A DNA stretch of 64,000 nt from Desulfotomaculum nigrificans DSM 574. GTDB taxonomy: Bacteria > Bacillota > Desulfotomaculia > Desulfotomaculales > Desulfotomaculaceae. The position numbers and the translations under genes are program-made. Below are positions 51,106 through 63,367 of the stretch, piece after piece (the stretch's first letter is position 1; every line of letters starts with the position of its first letter). Location: assembly GCF_000189755.2 (NCBI RefSeq), contig NZ_KI912183.1, positions 2,780,255 to 2,844,254 on the forward strand, given 5' to 3'. A model generated the notes under the pieces. That model was not told the origin of the DNA. It was given only the letters and a program-made list of their open reading frames with translations, and searched no databases.

Positions 51106-51690
51106 GTGGCAAATCAACGAATAATTATTGTAGATACTGATGAAATATGGCGTAAGAACTTAAAAACCATGTTGGGTAAGCTGGGCTACCTGGTTGTGGG
51201 GGAAGCCTCTGATGGTCCTGGCGCACTAAAATTAGTGCGTACTCGGCACCCGGATTTACTAATTATTCATGATAACCTACCCGGCCTTAACGGCCTGGAG
51301 GTTGCCCGGATTCTATACGAAGATAAGCTGGCCCCGGTGGTCATAACCACCGATTACATCTGCCAGGATTTGATTGAAAAGGCCCGGGAGGCCAGAGTAT
51401 TTTCAGTCATGGTTAAACCCATTGAGGAAGCTGCTTTACTCCCCACGGTAGAATTGGCCCTGGGCAACTACCAGGAGATTATTAAGCTGGAGAAACAGGT
51501 TAAGGAACTAAAAGATACTCTGGAAACTCGTAAAATGGTTGAGAAGGCTAAGGGTATCTTAATGAAAACCATGGGCCTTAGCGAAGAGGAAGCCTTTAGA
51601 CGAATTCAACGGCAGAGTATGAATAAACGTATTTCCATGCGGGCGGTAGCCGAAGCGGTTATCCTGGCTCATAATATTAATCAAGACTAA
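51106..51690 (+). CDS. Response regulator with ANTAR RNA-binding output domain (second copy)
   Basis: 194 residues from GTG 51106 (GGGGGG upstream). Receiver (1-120) with IVDTDE acidic pocket and VMVKPIEE Lys-Pro, but the acceptor position is His (LLIIHDNLPG), so standard Asp phosphorylation is unlikely. Coiled-coil linker EIIKLEKQVKELKDTLE, then ANTAR (EKAKGILMKTMGLSEEEAFR, MRAVAEAVILAH). Expected to bind hairpin leaders of glnA, amt and others, and its own. Upstream ATG 51016 would add the leader hairpins and is rejected. glnA follows after 134 bp. Confidence 0.92.
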   Translation: MANQRIIIVDTDEIWRKNLKTMLGKLGYLVVGEASDGPGALKLVRTRHPDLLIIHDNLPGLNGLEVARILYEDKLAPVVITTDYICQDLIEKAREARVFSVMVKPIEEAALLPTVELALGNYQEIIKLEKQVKELKDTLETRKMVEKAKGILMKTMGLSEEEAFRRIQRQSMNKRISMRAVAEAVILAHNINQD

Positions 51691-51704
51691 TTGAATAAAT
51701 ACCG

Positions 51705-51781
51705 TCACAATGTTGTGAACATCAGGCAATGGCGCCTTTTATCAAGGGAAATCCCTTCCCTTTTAAAAGGCGTTTATTTTT
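51705..51781 (+). promoter_or_regulatory. ANTAR-type attenuator leader of the first glnA
   Basis: P1 TCAC-AATGTT-GTGA (51705-51718), P2 AGGC-AATGGC-GCCT (51724-51737), then terminator CGCCTTTT/AAAAGGCG with inner AAGGGAA/TTCCCTT (51733-51772) and TTTATTTTT. Loops A1, G4 in both; P2 overlaps the terminator. No promoter of its own seen, so it probably gates read-through from the ANTAR gene. Confidence 0.8.
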
Positions 51782-51824
51782 AAAATGTATACCAAAATTA
51801 CCCAAAGAAAGGTGGATAATTTTT

Positions 51825-53159
51825 ATGGATGTGGCAGTTAAAAAGGAAGTACTGGACAAAGCCAGAGAGCTGGGCGTAAAGTTTGTTCGCCTGCAGTTTA
51901 CCGACATTTTTGGAACTTTGAAGAACGTGGCCATTACTGTAGAACAGCTGGAAAAGGCCCTGGATGGCGAGTTAATGTTTGATGGCTCCTCCATTCATGG
52001 TTTTACCCGGATTGAAGAATCTGACATGTATCTTCGTCCGGACCCCAATACCTTTACTGTATTTCCCTGGCGCCCTCGTGAAGGGGCGGTAGCCCGCCTG
52101 ATTTGTGATGTTTACAATCCAGACGGAACTCCCTTCGAAGGCTGCCCTCGGTATGCTCTCAAGAGAGTTCTGGCCGAAGCTAAAGAAATGGGCTACACTA
52201 TGAATGTAGGTCCCGAATGTGAGTTTTTCCTTTTCCATGTGGATAAAGACGGCAAACCCACCACCGAGACCCACGATCAGGCCGGTTACTTTGATATGAC
52301 TCCCGTGGATTTAGGGGAAAATGCCCGTAGGGACATGGTATTGACCCTGGAGGACATGGGCTTTGAAATTGAGGCCTCCCACCATGAGGTAGCACCCGGC
52401 CAGCATGAAATCGACTTTAAGTATTCCGATGCCCTAGACGTGGCTGATAAAATTATGACCTTTAAGTTTGTGGTGCGTACCATTGCCCAGCGTCACGGCC
52501 TGCATGCTACTTTTATGCCCAAACCGATCTTTGGTATCAACGGTTCCGGTATGCACATGAACCAGTCCCTGTTTACCCTGGATGGTAAAAATGCTTTTTA
52601 TGATCCCAGTACACCGGATCAATTGAGTGAAACAGCAAAATATTACATTGGTGGTTTAATTAAACATGCTCGTTCCTTTGCCGCCTTGACCAACTCCAGC
52701 GTTAACTCCTACAAACGCTTGGTACCCGGCTATGAGGCACCCTGTTATGTAGCTTGGTCCGGCCGCAACCGCAGCCCCTTGATTCGCATTCCGGCAAAGC
52801 GTGGTATGTCCACCAGGATAGAATTAAGGAACCCCGACCCGGCCTGCAACCCTTACCTGGCCATTGCCGCAGCTCTCAAGGCTGGTTTGGATGGTATCAA
52901 AAATAAAATTACTCCGCCACCACCGACTGATCGCAACATCTACACCATGACTGCCGCCGAGCGGGAAGAGTTAGGTATTGCCAGTCTGCCAGCCAGCCTG
53001 CGTGAAGCCCTTATGGAACTAAAGAGCAATCCTGTTATTTGTTCTGTGTTGGGCGAGCACATTCTTGAGCGGTTCATTGAAGCGAAGACTAAGGAATGGG
53101 ATGAATTCCGGGTAACCGTACACGATTGGGAGGTTAAAAAATACCTGACCCTTTACTAA
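51825..53159 (+). CDS. glnA: Glutamine synthetase, GSI-alpha (first copy)
   Basis: ATP-dependent synthesis of glutamine from glutamate and ammonium; cytosolic dodecamer. 444 residues, equal to Firmicute GlnA. Catalytic elements intact: [69 protein letters not shown]. Lacks the adenylylation insertion of GSI-beta, so control is by feedback and expression. ATG 51825 with AAAGGTGG; the open frame back to 51729 crosses the attenuator. Confidence 0.97.
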   Translation: MDVAVKKEVLDKARELGVKFVRLQFTDIFGTLKNVAITVEQLEKALDGELMFDGSSIHGFTRIEESDMYLRPDPNTFTVFPWRPREGAVARLICDVYNPDGTPFEGCPRYALKRVLAEAKEMGYTMNVGPECEFFLFHVDKDGKPTTETHDQAGYFDMTPVDLGENARRDMVLTLEDMGFEIEASHHEVAPGQHEIDFKYSDALDVADKIMTFKFVVRTIAQRHGLHATFMPKPIFGINGSGMHMNQSLFTLDGKNAFYDPSTPDQLSETAKYYIGGLIKHARSFAALTNSSVNSYKRLVPGYEAPCYVAWSGRNRSPLIRIPAKRGMSTRIELRNPDPACNPYLAIAAALKAGLDGIKNKITPPPPTDRNIYTMTAAEREELGIASLPASLREALMELKSNPVICSVLGEHILERFIEAKTKEWDEFRVTVHDWEVKKYLTLY

Positions 53160-53172
53160 AATTTATAACATT

Positions 53173-53212
53173 AAGCCGACCTGGGTTTGTCGATGGGTCG
53201 GCTTTTTTTATA
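53173..53212 (+). terminator. Terminator after first glnA
   Basis: AAGCCGACC..GGGTCGGCTT stem (about 53173-53204) with a T7 tail. Confidence 0.85.
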
Positions 53213-53295
53213 AGTATACATAATTCATGTTTACCAGGTGTAGATTTTTGCTGGATAATTGACTATACTTAAATATATAAAAAATAAAAAGAAGA

Positions 53296-53374
53296 TGCAC
53301 AACGGGGTGCAGAAAAGATAGGCGACGAAGCCTACAGCGGGTAAGTATTTTGGGTTACCTGTGTGTAGGCTTTT
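53296..53374 (+). promoter_or_regulatory. ANTAR-type attenuator leader of the second glnA
   Basis: P1 TGCAC-AACGGG-GTGCA (53296-53311), P2 TAGGC-GACGAA-GCCTA (53319-53334), then terminator AGCCTACA..GGGTAA / TTACCT..TGTAGGCT (53329-53371) and TTTT. The P2 3' arm lies within the terminator arm. Loop G4 in both; P2 has G at position 1. A TTGACT box at 53259-53264 suggests a promoter, but its -10 is unclear. Confidence 0.75.
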
Positions 53375-53427
53375 CCATTTGTGGTATAATAGACATCATG
53401 TAAGATTATGTAGAAGGGTGTGTTATT

Positions 53428-54762
53428 GTGGCCAAACTGACTAACGATGATGTTAGGCTGATGTGCAAAGAACTCAATGTAAAATTTATCCGCCTGCAGT
53501 TCACAGATATCTTTGGCGTACTAAAGAACGTAGCCATCCCAGTAGAGCAGTTGGATAAAGCATTGAACGGGGAATTAATGTTTGACGGGTCTTCCATCGA
53601 AGGATTTGTTCGTATTGAGGAATCTGATATGTACCTTCGCCCAGACCCCAACAGCTTTGTAGTGTTCCCCTGGAAATCCCGGGAAAGTGCAGTGGCCCGT
53701 CTGATTTGTGATATTTATAATCATGATGGAACTCCTTTTATCGGTGATCCTCGTTATGCGCTGCGGAGGGCCATTGCTGAAGCCGAGGAAATGGGTTACA
53801 CGATGAATGTAGGACCCGAGGCTGAGTTCTTTCTCTTCCACGTGGATGCTGATGGCCGCCCCACCACCAAAACCCACGATAAGGCTGGTTACTTTGATAT
53901 GACTCCCATCGACCTGGGTGAAGATGCCCGGCGGGATATGGTCTTAACCCTGGAACAGATGGGATTTGAAATAGAAGCTTCTCACCACGAGGTGGCTCCC
54001 GGTCAGCACGAAATTGATTTCAAATATTCCGATGCTTTGACCGCCGCTGACAATATTGTTACCTTTAAGCTGGCTGTGCGCACCATTGCTCAGCGTCATG
54101 GCCTGCACGCCACCTTTATGCCGAAACCTGTTTTTGGTATGGCCGGTTCCGGCATGCACCTGAACCAATCTTTAATTACTAAAGACGGTCGTAATGCCTT
54201 TTATGATCCCAACGCTCCCATCGGTATGAGTGAAATTAGTATGAACTATATTGCCGGGCTGATGAACCACATTGGCGCTATTACTGCTATAATCAATCCC
54301 ACCGTAAACTCCTATAAACGGCTGGTATCAGGTTATGAAGCGCCCGTTTATGTAGCCTGGTCTTCCCGTAACAGGAGTCCCTTAATCCGTATTCCGGCTA
54401 AACGAGGTATGTCCACCCGGATTGAATTGCGGAGTCCCGATCCCTCCTGTAACCCCTACCTGGCACTGGCGGTTTGCCTGAAGGCCGGTTTGGACGGGAT
54501 AAAAAAAGGAATGGTTCCACCGCCGCCCTGCGACAGAAACATTTACGAAATGACTGCAAGCGAGCGGCAGGAACTGGGTATCAGCAGCCTGCCTGAGAAC
54601 TTGTCCGAAGCGTTAAAATGTTTAACCGCCGATGAAGTTATTAAAGAAGCCTTAGGCCCCCATATTTATGACCGCTTTATCGAGGCCAAGAGCATAGAGT
54701 GGGATAGATATCGGATGCAGGTTAGCCCCTGGGAGCTGGAAGAATATCTGACCAAGTTTTAA
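53428..54762 (+). CDS. glnA: Glutamine synthetase, GSI-alpha (second copy)
   Basis: 444 residues, closely similar along its length to the first copy. Same catalytic set: [72 protein letters not shown] start at 53428 with AGAAGGGTG upstream. Separate leader from the first copy, so the two can be expressed independently. Differences such as PECE/PEAE and the 236-246 region might alter feedback control. Confidence 0.97.
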   Translation: MAKLTNDDVRLMCKELNVKFIRLQFTDIFGVLKNVAIPVEQLDKALNGELMFDGSSIEGFVRIEESDMYLRPDPNSFVVFPWKSRESAVARLICDIYNHDGTPFIGDPRYALRRAIAEAEEMGYTMNVGPEAEFFLFHVDADGRPTTKTHDKAGYFDMTPIDLGEDARRDMVLTLEQMGFEIEASHHEVAPGQHEIDFKYSDALTAADNIVTFKLAVRTIAQRHGLHATFMPKPVFGMAGSGMHLNQSLITKDGRNAFYDPNAPIGMSEISMNYIAGLMNHIGAITAIINPTVNSYKRLVSGYEAPVYVAWSSRNRSPLIRIPAKRGMSTRIELRSPDPSCNPYLALAVCLKAGLDGIKKGMVPPPPCDRNIYEMTASERQELGISSLPENLSEALKCLTADEVIKEALGPHIYDRFIEAKSIEWDRYRMQVSPWELEEYLTKF

Positions 54763-54790
54763 TTCATTACTAAATTCATTGTAAAAATTT

Positions 54791-54845
54791 TTACCCGGGC
54801 AAGCATACTTTGATAAAGGTATGGCCTAAGTCCGGGCATTTTTAT
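54791..54845 (+). terminator. Terminator after second glnA
   Basis: CCCGG/CCGGG outer arms with CATAC/GTATG inner hairpin, tail ATTTTTA. No hexaloop hairpin is seen before gltB. Confidence 0.75.
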
Positions 54846-54953
54846 CCCCTGCTGGTAGAATATTCTGGATAATTGGTTGTTCAATAATTTGGAAACATTT
54901 TAAATTCCATGTCCTCTTTTTAAAAATATTTGGCAATAGGAGGTAATGACAAC

Positions 54954-57900
54954 ATGACGGCTGTGTCTCCCGGAAATGTCTATGGCTTACCGCCGAAACA
55001 AGGTCTGTATGATCCAAGATTTGAGCATGATGCCTGCGGTATTGGATTTGTGGCCAATATTAAAGGAGAAAAATCTAACGAAATACTGCATAAGGCTCTG
55101 AACATCCTAATTAACCTTGACCACCGCGGGGGTCAGGGTGCCGATACCAATACAGGCGATGGTGCGGGAATTCTTATGCAGATACCGCATATTTTCTTTG
55201 AAAAAGAGTGTGCCAAAATAGGTTTTAAGCTGCCCCCGGCGGGTAATTACGGTATTGGCATGCTATTTCTACCCCATGACACAGATAAACGTGTCGGCTG
55301 CCAGCGGATCCTGGAGCAGGTTATTCAGGAAGAAGGCCAAATTTTATTGGGCTGGCGAGAGGTGCCAGTCAACCACGCTGTGCCGGGGGAAACTGCCAGG
55401 TTGGCCCAGCCTGCCATATGGCAAGTTTTTATTGGGGCAAATCCGCAGATCAAAGACAGCCTGGACTTTGAACGTAAACTATATGTGATTAGAAAACGTG
55501 CTAAAAGGGAGGTTCGCCGCTCCTGGCTAAAGGATGGGGAGACCTTCTATTTTGCCAGCCTATCCTCCAGAACCATTGTGTATAAAGGTATGCTCACCCC
55601 CGCGCAATTAGATCAGTTTTACCTTGACTTACAAGATCCGGATATAGAAATTGCCCTGGCTCTGGTGCATTCACGGTTTAGTACCAATACCTTTCCCAGC
55701 TGGGAACGTGCCCACCCGTACCGGTATACAATCCATAATGGTGAAATTAACACATTGCGCGGTAATGTTAACTGGATGCATGCCCGGCAGTCTATGTGCC
55801 AGTCGGAATTGTTTGGTGACGACATTAAAAAGATTTTACCGGTTATTGATCAGCAGGGTAGTGACTCCGCCATGTTTGACAACTGTTTGGAGTTCCTGTT
55901 CCTGACCGGACGTTCGCTGCCCCATGCTGCTATGATGATGATTCCGGAGCCCTGGTATCATCATGAAAGTATGAGCGATGAAAAGAAAGCCTTTTATGAA
56001 TACCACAGTTGCTTGATGGAGCCCTGGGACGGCCCCGCTGCCGTGGCTTTTACCGATGGTAAAATTATCTGTGCTTCCCTGGACCGCAACGGTTTGCGCC
56101 CTTCCCGTTATTATGTGACCAAGGATAACCTGATTGTCCTTGCTTCAGAAGTGGGGGTACTGGATATAGAACCGGAGAACGTTCTTTATAAAGAACGTCT
56201 TCGCCCGGGGAGAATGTTGCTGGTTGATACCGAACAGGGCCGGATTGTTACTGACGAAGAATTAAAGCAGCGGATGGTTTCCGAGCATCCCTATCGCCAG
56301 TGGATAGATCAATATATGACTAACCTGGAAGACCTGCCGGAGGCTACCGAAGTCCCGGAACCGGACTATGAAAATATAACCCGGCGGCAGCAAGCCTTTG
56401 GTTATACCCATGAGGATCTGGTAAAAATCTTGGAACCGATGGCCAAAAACGGAGTTGAGCCGGTGGGGGCCATGGGTAATGACGCCTCACTGGCAGTATT
56501 ATCGGAAAAACCACAGTTATTATATAACTATTTTAAGCAGCTGTTTGCTCAGGTAACCAATCCTCCCATCGATGCCATAAGGGAAGAAATAGTAACTGCC
56601 ATCGGAACAACCATTGGTTCTGAAAAGAACCTCATTAAACCGGAGCCTGACAGCTGTCGTAGAATCAGGATCAAAACTCCTATTTTAAACAACAGAGAAT
56701 TGGCTAAACTGCGCAGCATCAAGCAAGAAGGTTATAAAGCCATAACTCTGCCCATTTTGTACAAGCTTTCCGAGGGGATGCGGGGACTGGAACAGGCTTT
56801 AGATAACCTATTTCGGACAGCGGATGCCGCCATCAATGATGGTGCCAACTTGCTGATTTTGTCAGATAGGGGTATAAACCAGGAAAATGCGGCCATTCCT
56901 GCCCTGCTTGCTGTATCCGGCCTCCATCACCATCTGATACGAGAAGGAACCCGAACCAGGGTAAGCCTGCTGTTGGAATCCGGAGAGCCTCGGGAAGTAC
57001 ACCATTTTTCAGTTTTACTGGGATATGGGGCCAACGCCATTAACCCTTACCTGGCTATTGAAACCCTGGAAAACATGATTAACCGGGGATACATTAGCGA
57101 ACTAAGCCCCCAGGAAGCCGTTAAGAATTACCTTAAGGCTGCCACCAAGGGTGTGGTGAAAGTAATGTCCAAGATGGGCATTTCCACCATTCAAAGTTAT
57201 TGCGGTGCCCAAATATTTGAGGCTGTTGGCATTCACCAGTCAGTGATTGATAAATACTTTACTTGGACCCCTTCCCGCATTGGCGGCATTGATCTGGAGG
57301 CCATTGCCCGGGAAGTTGAACTCCGTCACCGGCGGGCCTATTCAGAACAAGCAGGCCTTGACGATACCCTTGATTCAGGTTCTGCTTACCAATGGCGGCA
57401 TGACGGTGAAGAACACATGTTTAATCCGCAAACTATTTACTATTTACAACAGGCCTGCCGCAACAATGATTATGGCTCTTTTAAAGAATACTCAACCCTG
57501 CTTGACCAGGAAACAAGAAAGAGATGTACATTACGAGGGCTATTTGCCTTTAAATCAAACAGACAGCCCGTACCCATCGATGAGGTAGAACCTGTAGAAT
57601 CAATCTGCCGCCGTTTTAAAACCGGGGCCATGTCCTTTGGTTCCATTAGCAAAGAAGCCCATGAGTGCCTGGCCATTGCTATGAACCGGATTGGCGGTAA
57701 GAGTAATACCGGGGAAGGCGGGGAAGACCCGGCCCGCTTCATCCCTGATGCCAACGGTGACTCCAGGCGCAGTGCCATCAAGCAAGTGGCCTCCGGTAGA
57801 TTTGGTGTGACCAGCAACTATTTAGTAAATGCTGATGAAATTCAAATTAAAATGGCCCAGGGGGCTAAACCGGGAGAAGGCGGTCAGTTACCAGGTAGAA

Positions 57901-59570
57901 AAGTTTATCCCTGGGTTGCCGAGGTACGGGGCACCACTGCCGGTGTAGGGCTGATCTCTCCCCCACCGCACCACGATATTTATTCCATTGAAGACCTGGC
58001 TGAGTTGATTCACGATCTGAAGAATGCCAACCCCAGAGCCAGGATTAATGTCAAACTGGTTTCGGAAGTAGGCGTGGGGACTATTGCTGCCGGGGTGGCC
58101 AAAGGCCGGGCCGATGTGGTATTAATCAGCGGTTATGACGGTGGTACCGGTGCATCTCCACGAACCTCTATGAGGCATGCCGGGTTACCGTGGGAATTAG
58201 GTTTGGCCGAGACCCATCAGACATTGGTACTGAATAAACTACGCGACAGAATTGTGGTTGAGACCGACGGTAAGCTGATGACCGGCCGGGATGTGGTTAT
58301 CGCTGCCCTTTTGGGGGCCGAGGAATACGGGTTTGCCACAGCTCCCCTGGTGGCCATGGGCTGCGTAATGATGCGGGTTTGTAACCTGGATACCTGCCCG
58401 GTGGGTATTGCTACCCAGAATCCGGAATTACGTAAAAATTTCACTGGCAAGCCGGAGCATGTAGTTAACTTCATGCGGTTTATTGCCCAGGAAATGCGGG
58501 AGATTATGGCCCAACTGGGTTTCCGGACCATCAATGAAATGATCGGTCGGACAGATGTGCTGGAAGTCAGTGATGCCGTTAACCACTGGAAGAGAAAAGG
58601 CTTGGATCTTTCAGCGCTGCTGTACCAACCCAATGTCCCTGAAACCGTGGGCAGATATTGCCGGGTTGCCCAGGATCACGGGCTAGAGAAATCTCTTGAC
58701 ATGCAACAACTTTTGACCATATGTCAGCCTGCCTTGGAGCATGGAGAACGGGTGGCAGCTAAGTTACCCATTCGCAATACCAACCGGGTGGTCGGCACTA
58801 TTTTAGGTAGCGAGGTAACCAGACGGTATGGTGCAGCAGGATTGCCCGAAGATACCATTCAATTAACCTTTACGGGATCCGCCGGACAGAGTTTTGGTGC
58901 TTTTGTTCCTAAAGGAATTACCCTGATTCTGGAAGGTGATGCCAACGATTACATCGGAAAAGGTCTGTCAGGAGGTAAGGTAATTGTTTTCCCGCCGGCC
59001 AAATCCACCTTTGTGCCGGAAGAAAATATTATTATCGGTAACGTGGCTTTCTACGGTGCAACCTCCGGCGAGGCTTACATCCGTGGTGTGGCAGGGGAAA
59101 GGTTCTGCGTTAGAAATAGTGGTGTCCGGGCAGTGGTAGAAGGTGTAGGTGACCACGGCTGTGAATATATGACCGGCGGCCGGGTGGTGGTGCTTGGTTC
59201 AACCGGTCGGAACTTTGCCGCAGGTATGTCAGGTGGTATTGCTTACGTGTTGGACGAAGACGGAACTTTCCCAACTCGCTGCAACAAGGAAATGGTTCTT
59301 CTGGAAAAGCTGACCGATGCTGAGGAAATCAAAGAAGTTAAAGGCATGATTGAACAGCATTTGAAATATACGCAAAGTAAGGTGGCCCAAAGGGTATTAG
59401 ACAATTGGGATAACATGCTGCCCAGATTTGTCCGGGTGATTCCCAAGGATTATAAACGTATGATGGAAGCTATGCAACGTGCTTACAAGATGGGCTTAAG
59501 CGGAGAAGAAGCTGTGATGGCTGCCTTTGAAGAAAACAAGAATGATAAGTCCCGGGTAAGCGGTAATTAA
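54954..59570 (+). CDS. gltB: Glutamate synthase large subunit
   Basis: Converts glutamine plus 2-oxoglutarate to two glutamates; works with GltD. 1538 residues, standard. A 27-residue propeptide precedes the nucleophile Cys28 ([14 protein letters not shown]) of the Ntn amidotransferase domain (28-430). Central domain, then FMN-binding synthase domain (about 850-1220; [29 protein letters not shown]) with [3Fe-4S] cysteines [15 protein letters not shown], then the GXGXG beta-helix ([21 protein letters not shown]). AGGAGG 54938-54943 sets ATG 54954 over the in-frame TTG 54930. Confidence 0.97.
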   Translation: MTAVSPGNVYGLPPKQGLYDPRFEHDACGIGFVANIKGEKSNEILHKALNILINLDHRGGQGADTNTGDGAGILMQIPHIFFEKECAKIGFKLPPAGNYGIGMLFLPHDTDKRVGCQRILEQVIQEEGQILLGWREVPVNHAVPGETARLAQPAIWQVFIGANPQIKDSLDFERKLYVIRKRAKREVRRSWLKDGETFYFASLSSRTIVYKGMLTPAQLDQFYLDLQDPDIEIALALVHSRFSTNTFPSWERAHPYRYTIHNGEINTLRGNVNWMHARQSMCQSELFGDDIKKILPVIDQQGSDSAMFDNCLEFLFLTGRSLPHAAMMMIPEPWYHHESMSDEKKAFYEYHSCLMEPWDGPAAVAFTDGKIICASLDRNGLRPSRYYVTKDNLIVLASEVGVLDIEPENVLYKERLRPGRMLLVDTEQGRIVTDEELKQRMVSEHPYRQWIDQYMTNLEDLPEATEVPEPDYENITRRQQAFGYTHEDLVKILEPMAKNGVEPVGAMGNDASLAVLSEKPQLLYNYFKQLFAQVTNPPIDAIREEIVTAIGTTIGSEKNLIKPEPDSCRRIRIKTPILNNRELAKLRSIKQEGYKAITLPILYKLSEGMRGLEQALDNLFRTADAAINDGANLLILSDRGINQENAAIPALLAVSGLHHHLIREGTRTRVSLLLESGEPREVHHFSVLLGYGANAINPYLAIETLENMINRGYISELSPQEAVKNYLKAATKGVVKVMSKMGISTIQSYCGAQIFEAVGIHQSVIDKYFTWTPSRIGGIDLEAIAREVELRHRRAYSEQAGLDDTLDSGSAYQWRHDGEEHMFNPQTIYYLQQACRNNDYGSFKEYSTLLDQETRKRCTLRGLFAFKSNRQPVPIDEVEPVESICRRFKTGAMSFGSISKEAHECLAIAMNRIGGKSNTGEGGEDPARFIPDANGDSRRSAIKQVASGRFGVTSNYLVNADEIQIKMAQGAKPGEGGQLPGRKVYPWVAEVRGTTAGVGLISPPPHHDIYSIEDLAELIHDLKNANPRARINVKLVSEVGVGTIAAGVAKGRADVVLISGYDGGTGASPRTSMRHAGLPWELGLAETHQTLVLNKLRDRIVVETDGKLMTGRDVVIAALLGAEEYGFATAPLVAMGCVMMRVCNLDTCPVGIATQNPELRKNFTGKPEHVVNFMRFIAQEMREIMAQLGFRTINEMIGRTDVLEVSDAVNHWKRKGLDLSALLYQPNVPETVGRYCRVAQDHGLEKSLDMQQLLTICQPALEHGERVAAKLPIRNTNRVVGTILGSEVTRRYGAAGLPEDTIQLTFTGSAGQSFGAFVPKGITLILEGDANDYIGKGLSGGKVIVFPPAKSTFVPEENIIIGNVAFYGATSGEAYIRGVAGERFCVRNSGVRAVVEGVGDHGCEYMTGGRVVVLGSTGRNFAAGMSGGIAYVLDEDGTFPTRCNKEMVLLEKLTDAEEIKEVKGMIEQHLKYTQSKVAQRVLDNWDNMLPRFVRVIPKDYKRMMEAMQRAYKMGLSGEEAVMAAFEENKNDKSRVSGN

Positions 59571-59599
59571 CCGGGCCAGATTGGTTGGGAGGAAACAGC

Positions 59600-61084
59600 A
59601 TGGGTAAACCTACCGGATTTATGGAATACGACAGAGAAACAGCCGCTGATCGTGCTCCCCTGGAGCGCATCAATGATTGGCAGGAGTTCTACAATGGGTT
59701 ACCGGAAGAAAAGCTAAGAACACAGGCTGCCCGCTGCATGGAGTGCGGTACTCCCTTTTGTCACAGCGGGATGATGATTAACGGGGTGGCTTCAGGCTGC
59801 CCCAACCATAACTTGCCCCCGGAGTGGAATGATTTAGTTTACCGGGGCTTGTGGAAGGAAGCTCTGGACCGTCTTTTAAAGACTAATAATTTTCCGGAGT
59901 TCACCGGCAGGGTTTGCCCGGCCCTGTGTGAGGGTGCCTGCACGGAGGGACTGATTGGTTCACCCGTTACCATAAAAAGCATTGAACGGGCCATTATTGA
60001 CCGGGCCTTTGCCGAGGGATGGATCAAACCGCAGCCTCCGGCCAAACGCACTGGCAAAAAAGTTGCAGTGGTGGGTTCAGGGCCTGCCGGATTGGCCTGT
60101 GCGGCCCAGCTGAATAAAGCCGGCCACTGGGTGACTGTGTTTGAACGGGCGGATAGAATCGGCGGGCTGTTAATGTATGGCATTCCTAATATGAAGCTGG
60201 ATAAGCGGTACGTGCAAAGACGGGTTGACCTAATGGCCGCCGAAGGTGTTGAGTTTGTGACTAATACTGAAGTGGGTAAGGATTATCCCGCTGATAAACT
60301 ACTTAGGGAATTTGACGCGGTGGTTCTCTGCGGGGGCGCTACCAAACCGCGCGACCTGGCTGTGGAAGGGCGCCATCTCAAGGGTATTCACTTTGCCGTG
60401 GAATTCCTCAGTGCCAATACCAGAAGCCTGTTGGATTCTAACCATCAGGACGGAAAATTTATTTCCGCCGCCGGCAAAGATGTGATAGTCATAGGTGGTG
60501 GTGACACCGGAACCGACTGTGTTGGCACGGCTTTACGTCATAAGTGTAAGAGTGTGGTGCAGTTTGAAATTATGCCCCAGCTTCCTTTGCAGCGCAGTGC
60601 CAATAACCCCTGGCCCCAGTACCCAAGAGTACACAAAGTTGATTACGGCCAGCAAGAGGCAACCGCCCTTTATGGGGATGACCCGCGGCAGTATTGCATC
60701 ATGACCAAAAGAATTGTGGGGGACGAACAGGGACAGGTAAAAGAAGTGCATACCGTTAATGTTGAATGGGTAAAGAATGACCAGGGACGTATGGTGCCCA
60801 GGGAAGTTCCCGGATCCGAAAAGGTTTGGCCTGCTCAACTGGTACTTTTGGCTATGGGCTTTACCGGCCCCGAAGACACCCTGCTTGACCAGCTGGGCGT
60901 GGAACGTGATCAACGCACTAACGCCAAGGCGGAATATGGGAAGTTTGCCACCAATATAAAAGGGGTATTTGCTGCCGGGGATATGCGCCGGGGGCAAAGT
61001 CTGGTGATCTGGGCTATCAATGAAGGACGGGGTGCAGCACGGGAGTGCGACCGTTATTTGATGGGTTCTACCAATCTTTTGTAA
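59600..61084 (+). CDS. gltD: Glutamate synthase small subunit
   Basis: Supplies electrons from NAD(P)H to GltB through FAD and [4Fe-4S] centres. 494 residues. N-terminal Cys motifs [14 protein letters not shown] and [22 protein letters not shown]-binding [22 protein letters not shown](P)H-binding [19 protein letters not shown]-terminal [25 protein letters not shown] 59587-59592. Starts 29 bp after gltB: one operon. Confidence 0.97.
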   Translation: MGKPTGFMEYDRETAADRAPLERINDWQEFYNGLPEEKLRTQAARCMECGTPFCHSGMMINGVASGCPNHNLPPEWNDLVYRGLWKEALDRLLKTNNFPEFTGRVCPALCEGACTEGLIGSPVTIKSIERAIIDRAFAEGWIKPQPPAKRTGKKVAVVGSGPAGLACAAQLNKAGHWVTVFERADRIGGLLMYGIPNMKLDKRYVQRRVDLMAAEGVEFVTNTEVGKDYPADKLLREFDAVVLCGGATKPRDLAVEGRHLKGIHFAVEFLSANTRSLLDSNHQDGKFISAAGKDVIVIGGGDTGTDCVGTALRHKCKSVVQFEIMPQLPLQRSANNPWPQYPRVHKVDYGQQEATALYGDDPRQYCIMTKRIVGDEQGQVKEVHTVNVEWVKNDQGRMVPREVPGSEKVWPAQLVLLAMGFTGPEDTLLDQLGVERDQRTNAKAEYGKFATNIKGVFAAGDMRRGQSLVIWAINEGRGAARECDRYLMGSTNLL

Positions 61085-61148
61085 TGCCCGGAACTGCTGA
61101 TATGGAAAGTGCTTTTAACAAGTATACAGAATTTCTGGTGTTTGATCA

Positions 61149-61177
61149 TTGCCATAACCGGCAAGACCGACTATAAT
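61149..61177 (+). promoter_or_regulatory. Promoter of the amt-glnB unit
   Basis: TTGCCA (61149-61154), exact 17-base spacer, TATAAT (61172-61177). Transcript start near 61184, leaving a leader of about 330 nt. Confidence 0.8.
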
Positions 61178-61190
61178 ATGAATATAGCAA

Positions 61191-61265
61191 GGAAGCAATG
61201 ATGCATCCAAGAAATGCCAACGGAGGCCCAATGTTTGTCAGCGCAAACATTGGGCCTGTTGTTTT
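61191..61265 (+). promoter_or_regulatory. ANTAR-type attenuator leader of amt, module 1
   Basis: P1 GGAAGC-AATGAT-GCATCC (61191-61208, one A/A mismatch), P2 GCC-AACGGA-GGC (61216-61227), then terminator GGCCCAATGTTTG/CAAACATTGGGCC (61225-61256, perfect 13 bp) and TGTTGTTTTT. Loops A1, G4 in both; P2 3' arm inside the terminator. Confidence 0.8.
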
Positions 61266-61274
61266 TAAGTAGAT

Positions 61275-61355
61275 AAAACACAAAGATGTGTTTTAAGCAA
61301 AGGTGCTTGGTTTAAGGGAAGCTGAACTTTTCTTGAACCAGGCACCTTTCTTTTT
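61275..61355 (+). promoter_or_regulatory. ANTAR-type attenuator leader of amt, module 2
   Basis: P1 AAAACAC-AAAGAT-GTGTTTT (61275-61294), P2 AAGC-AAAGGT-GCTT (61295-61308), then an 18-bp terminator (61299-61316 with 61332-61349, two G-U pairs) and CTTTTT. Loops A1, G4 in both; P2 lies within the terminator arm. A complete second switch in series with module 1. Confidence 0.8.
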
Positions 61356-61361
61356 AGCATA

Positions 61362-61450
61362 TCGGAAAGATAAACTTTCCGACATGCACAAGGGCAACTA
61401 AGGTTGCCGCCGACGCCCCAAGGGCTTGGCGCCAACCAAGTTTTCTTTGG
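61362..61450 (+). promoter_or_regulatory. Third hairpin cluster in the amt leader
   Basis: TCGGAAAG-ATAAA-CTTTCCGA, GGCAAC-TAAG-GTTGCC, CCAA-GGGC-TTGG and CTTGG/CCAAG followed by TTTTCTTT (61425-61448). Terminator-like at the end, but loops do not follow the A1/G4 six-base rule. Confidence 0.45.
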
Positions 61451-61515
61451 AAGCCTTCTGGAAAAAGGGTACCCACAGATGGTTTCAAATAAAAAATTAT
61501 ACGAGGAGTGGTAAC

Positions 61516-63265
<1,750 letters not shown>

Positions 63266-63316
63266 GGATTTAATGTTTTAAAATACATTTTTATGCATTT
63301 AACTTTTACCAAACTG

Positions 63317-63347
63317 ATAAGCCGCTCATTATTGAGCGGCTTATTTT
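63317..63347. terminator. Terminator after the PII gene
   Basis: ATAAGCCGCTCA/TGAGCGGCTTAT, perfect 12 bp, TTAT loop, T tail; probably serves hydF on the other strand too. Confidence 0.93.
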
Positions 63348-63367
63348 AAGGCCCTTTTTAGTTCCTT

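Noticed and set aside
54763-54953. ANTAR-type leader for gltB
   Set aside because: Only the terminator of the preceding glnA is clear; no six-base-loop hairpins with G4 overlapping a terminator were found.
61426-61515. N-terminal extension of Amt
   Set aside because: ATG 61516 follows GAGGAG and begins a typical signal peptide; the extension lies over leader hairpins.
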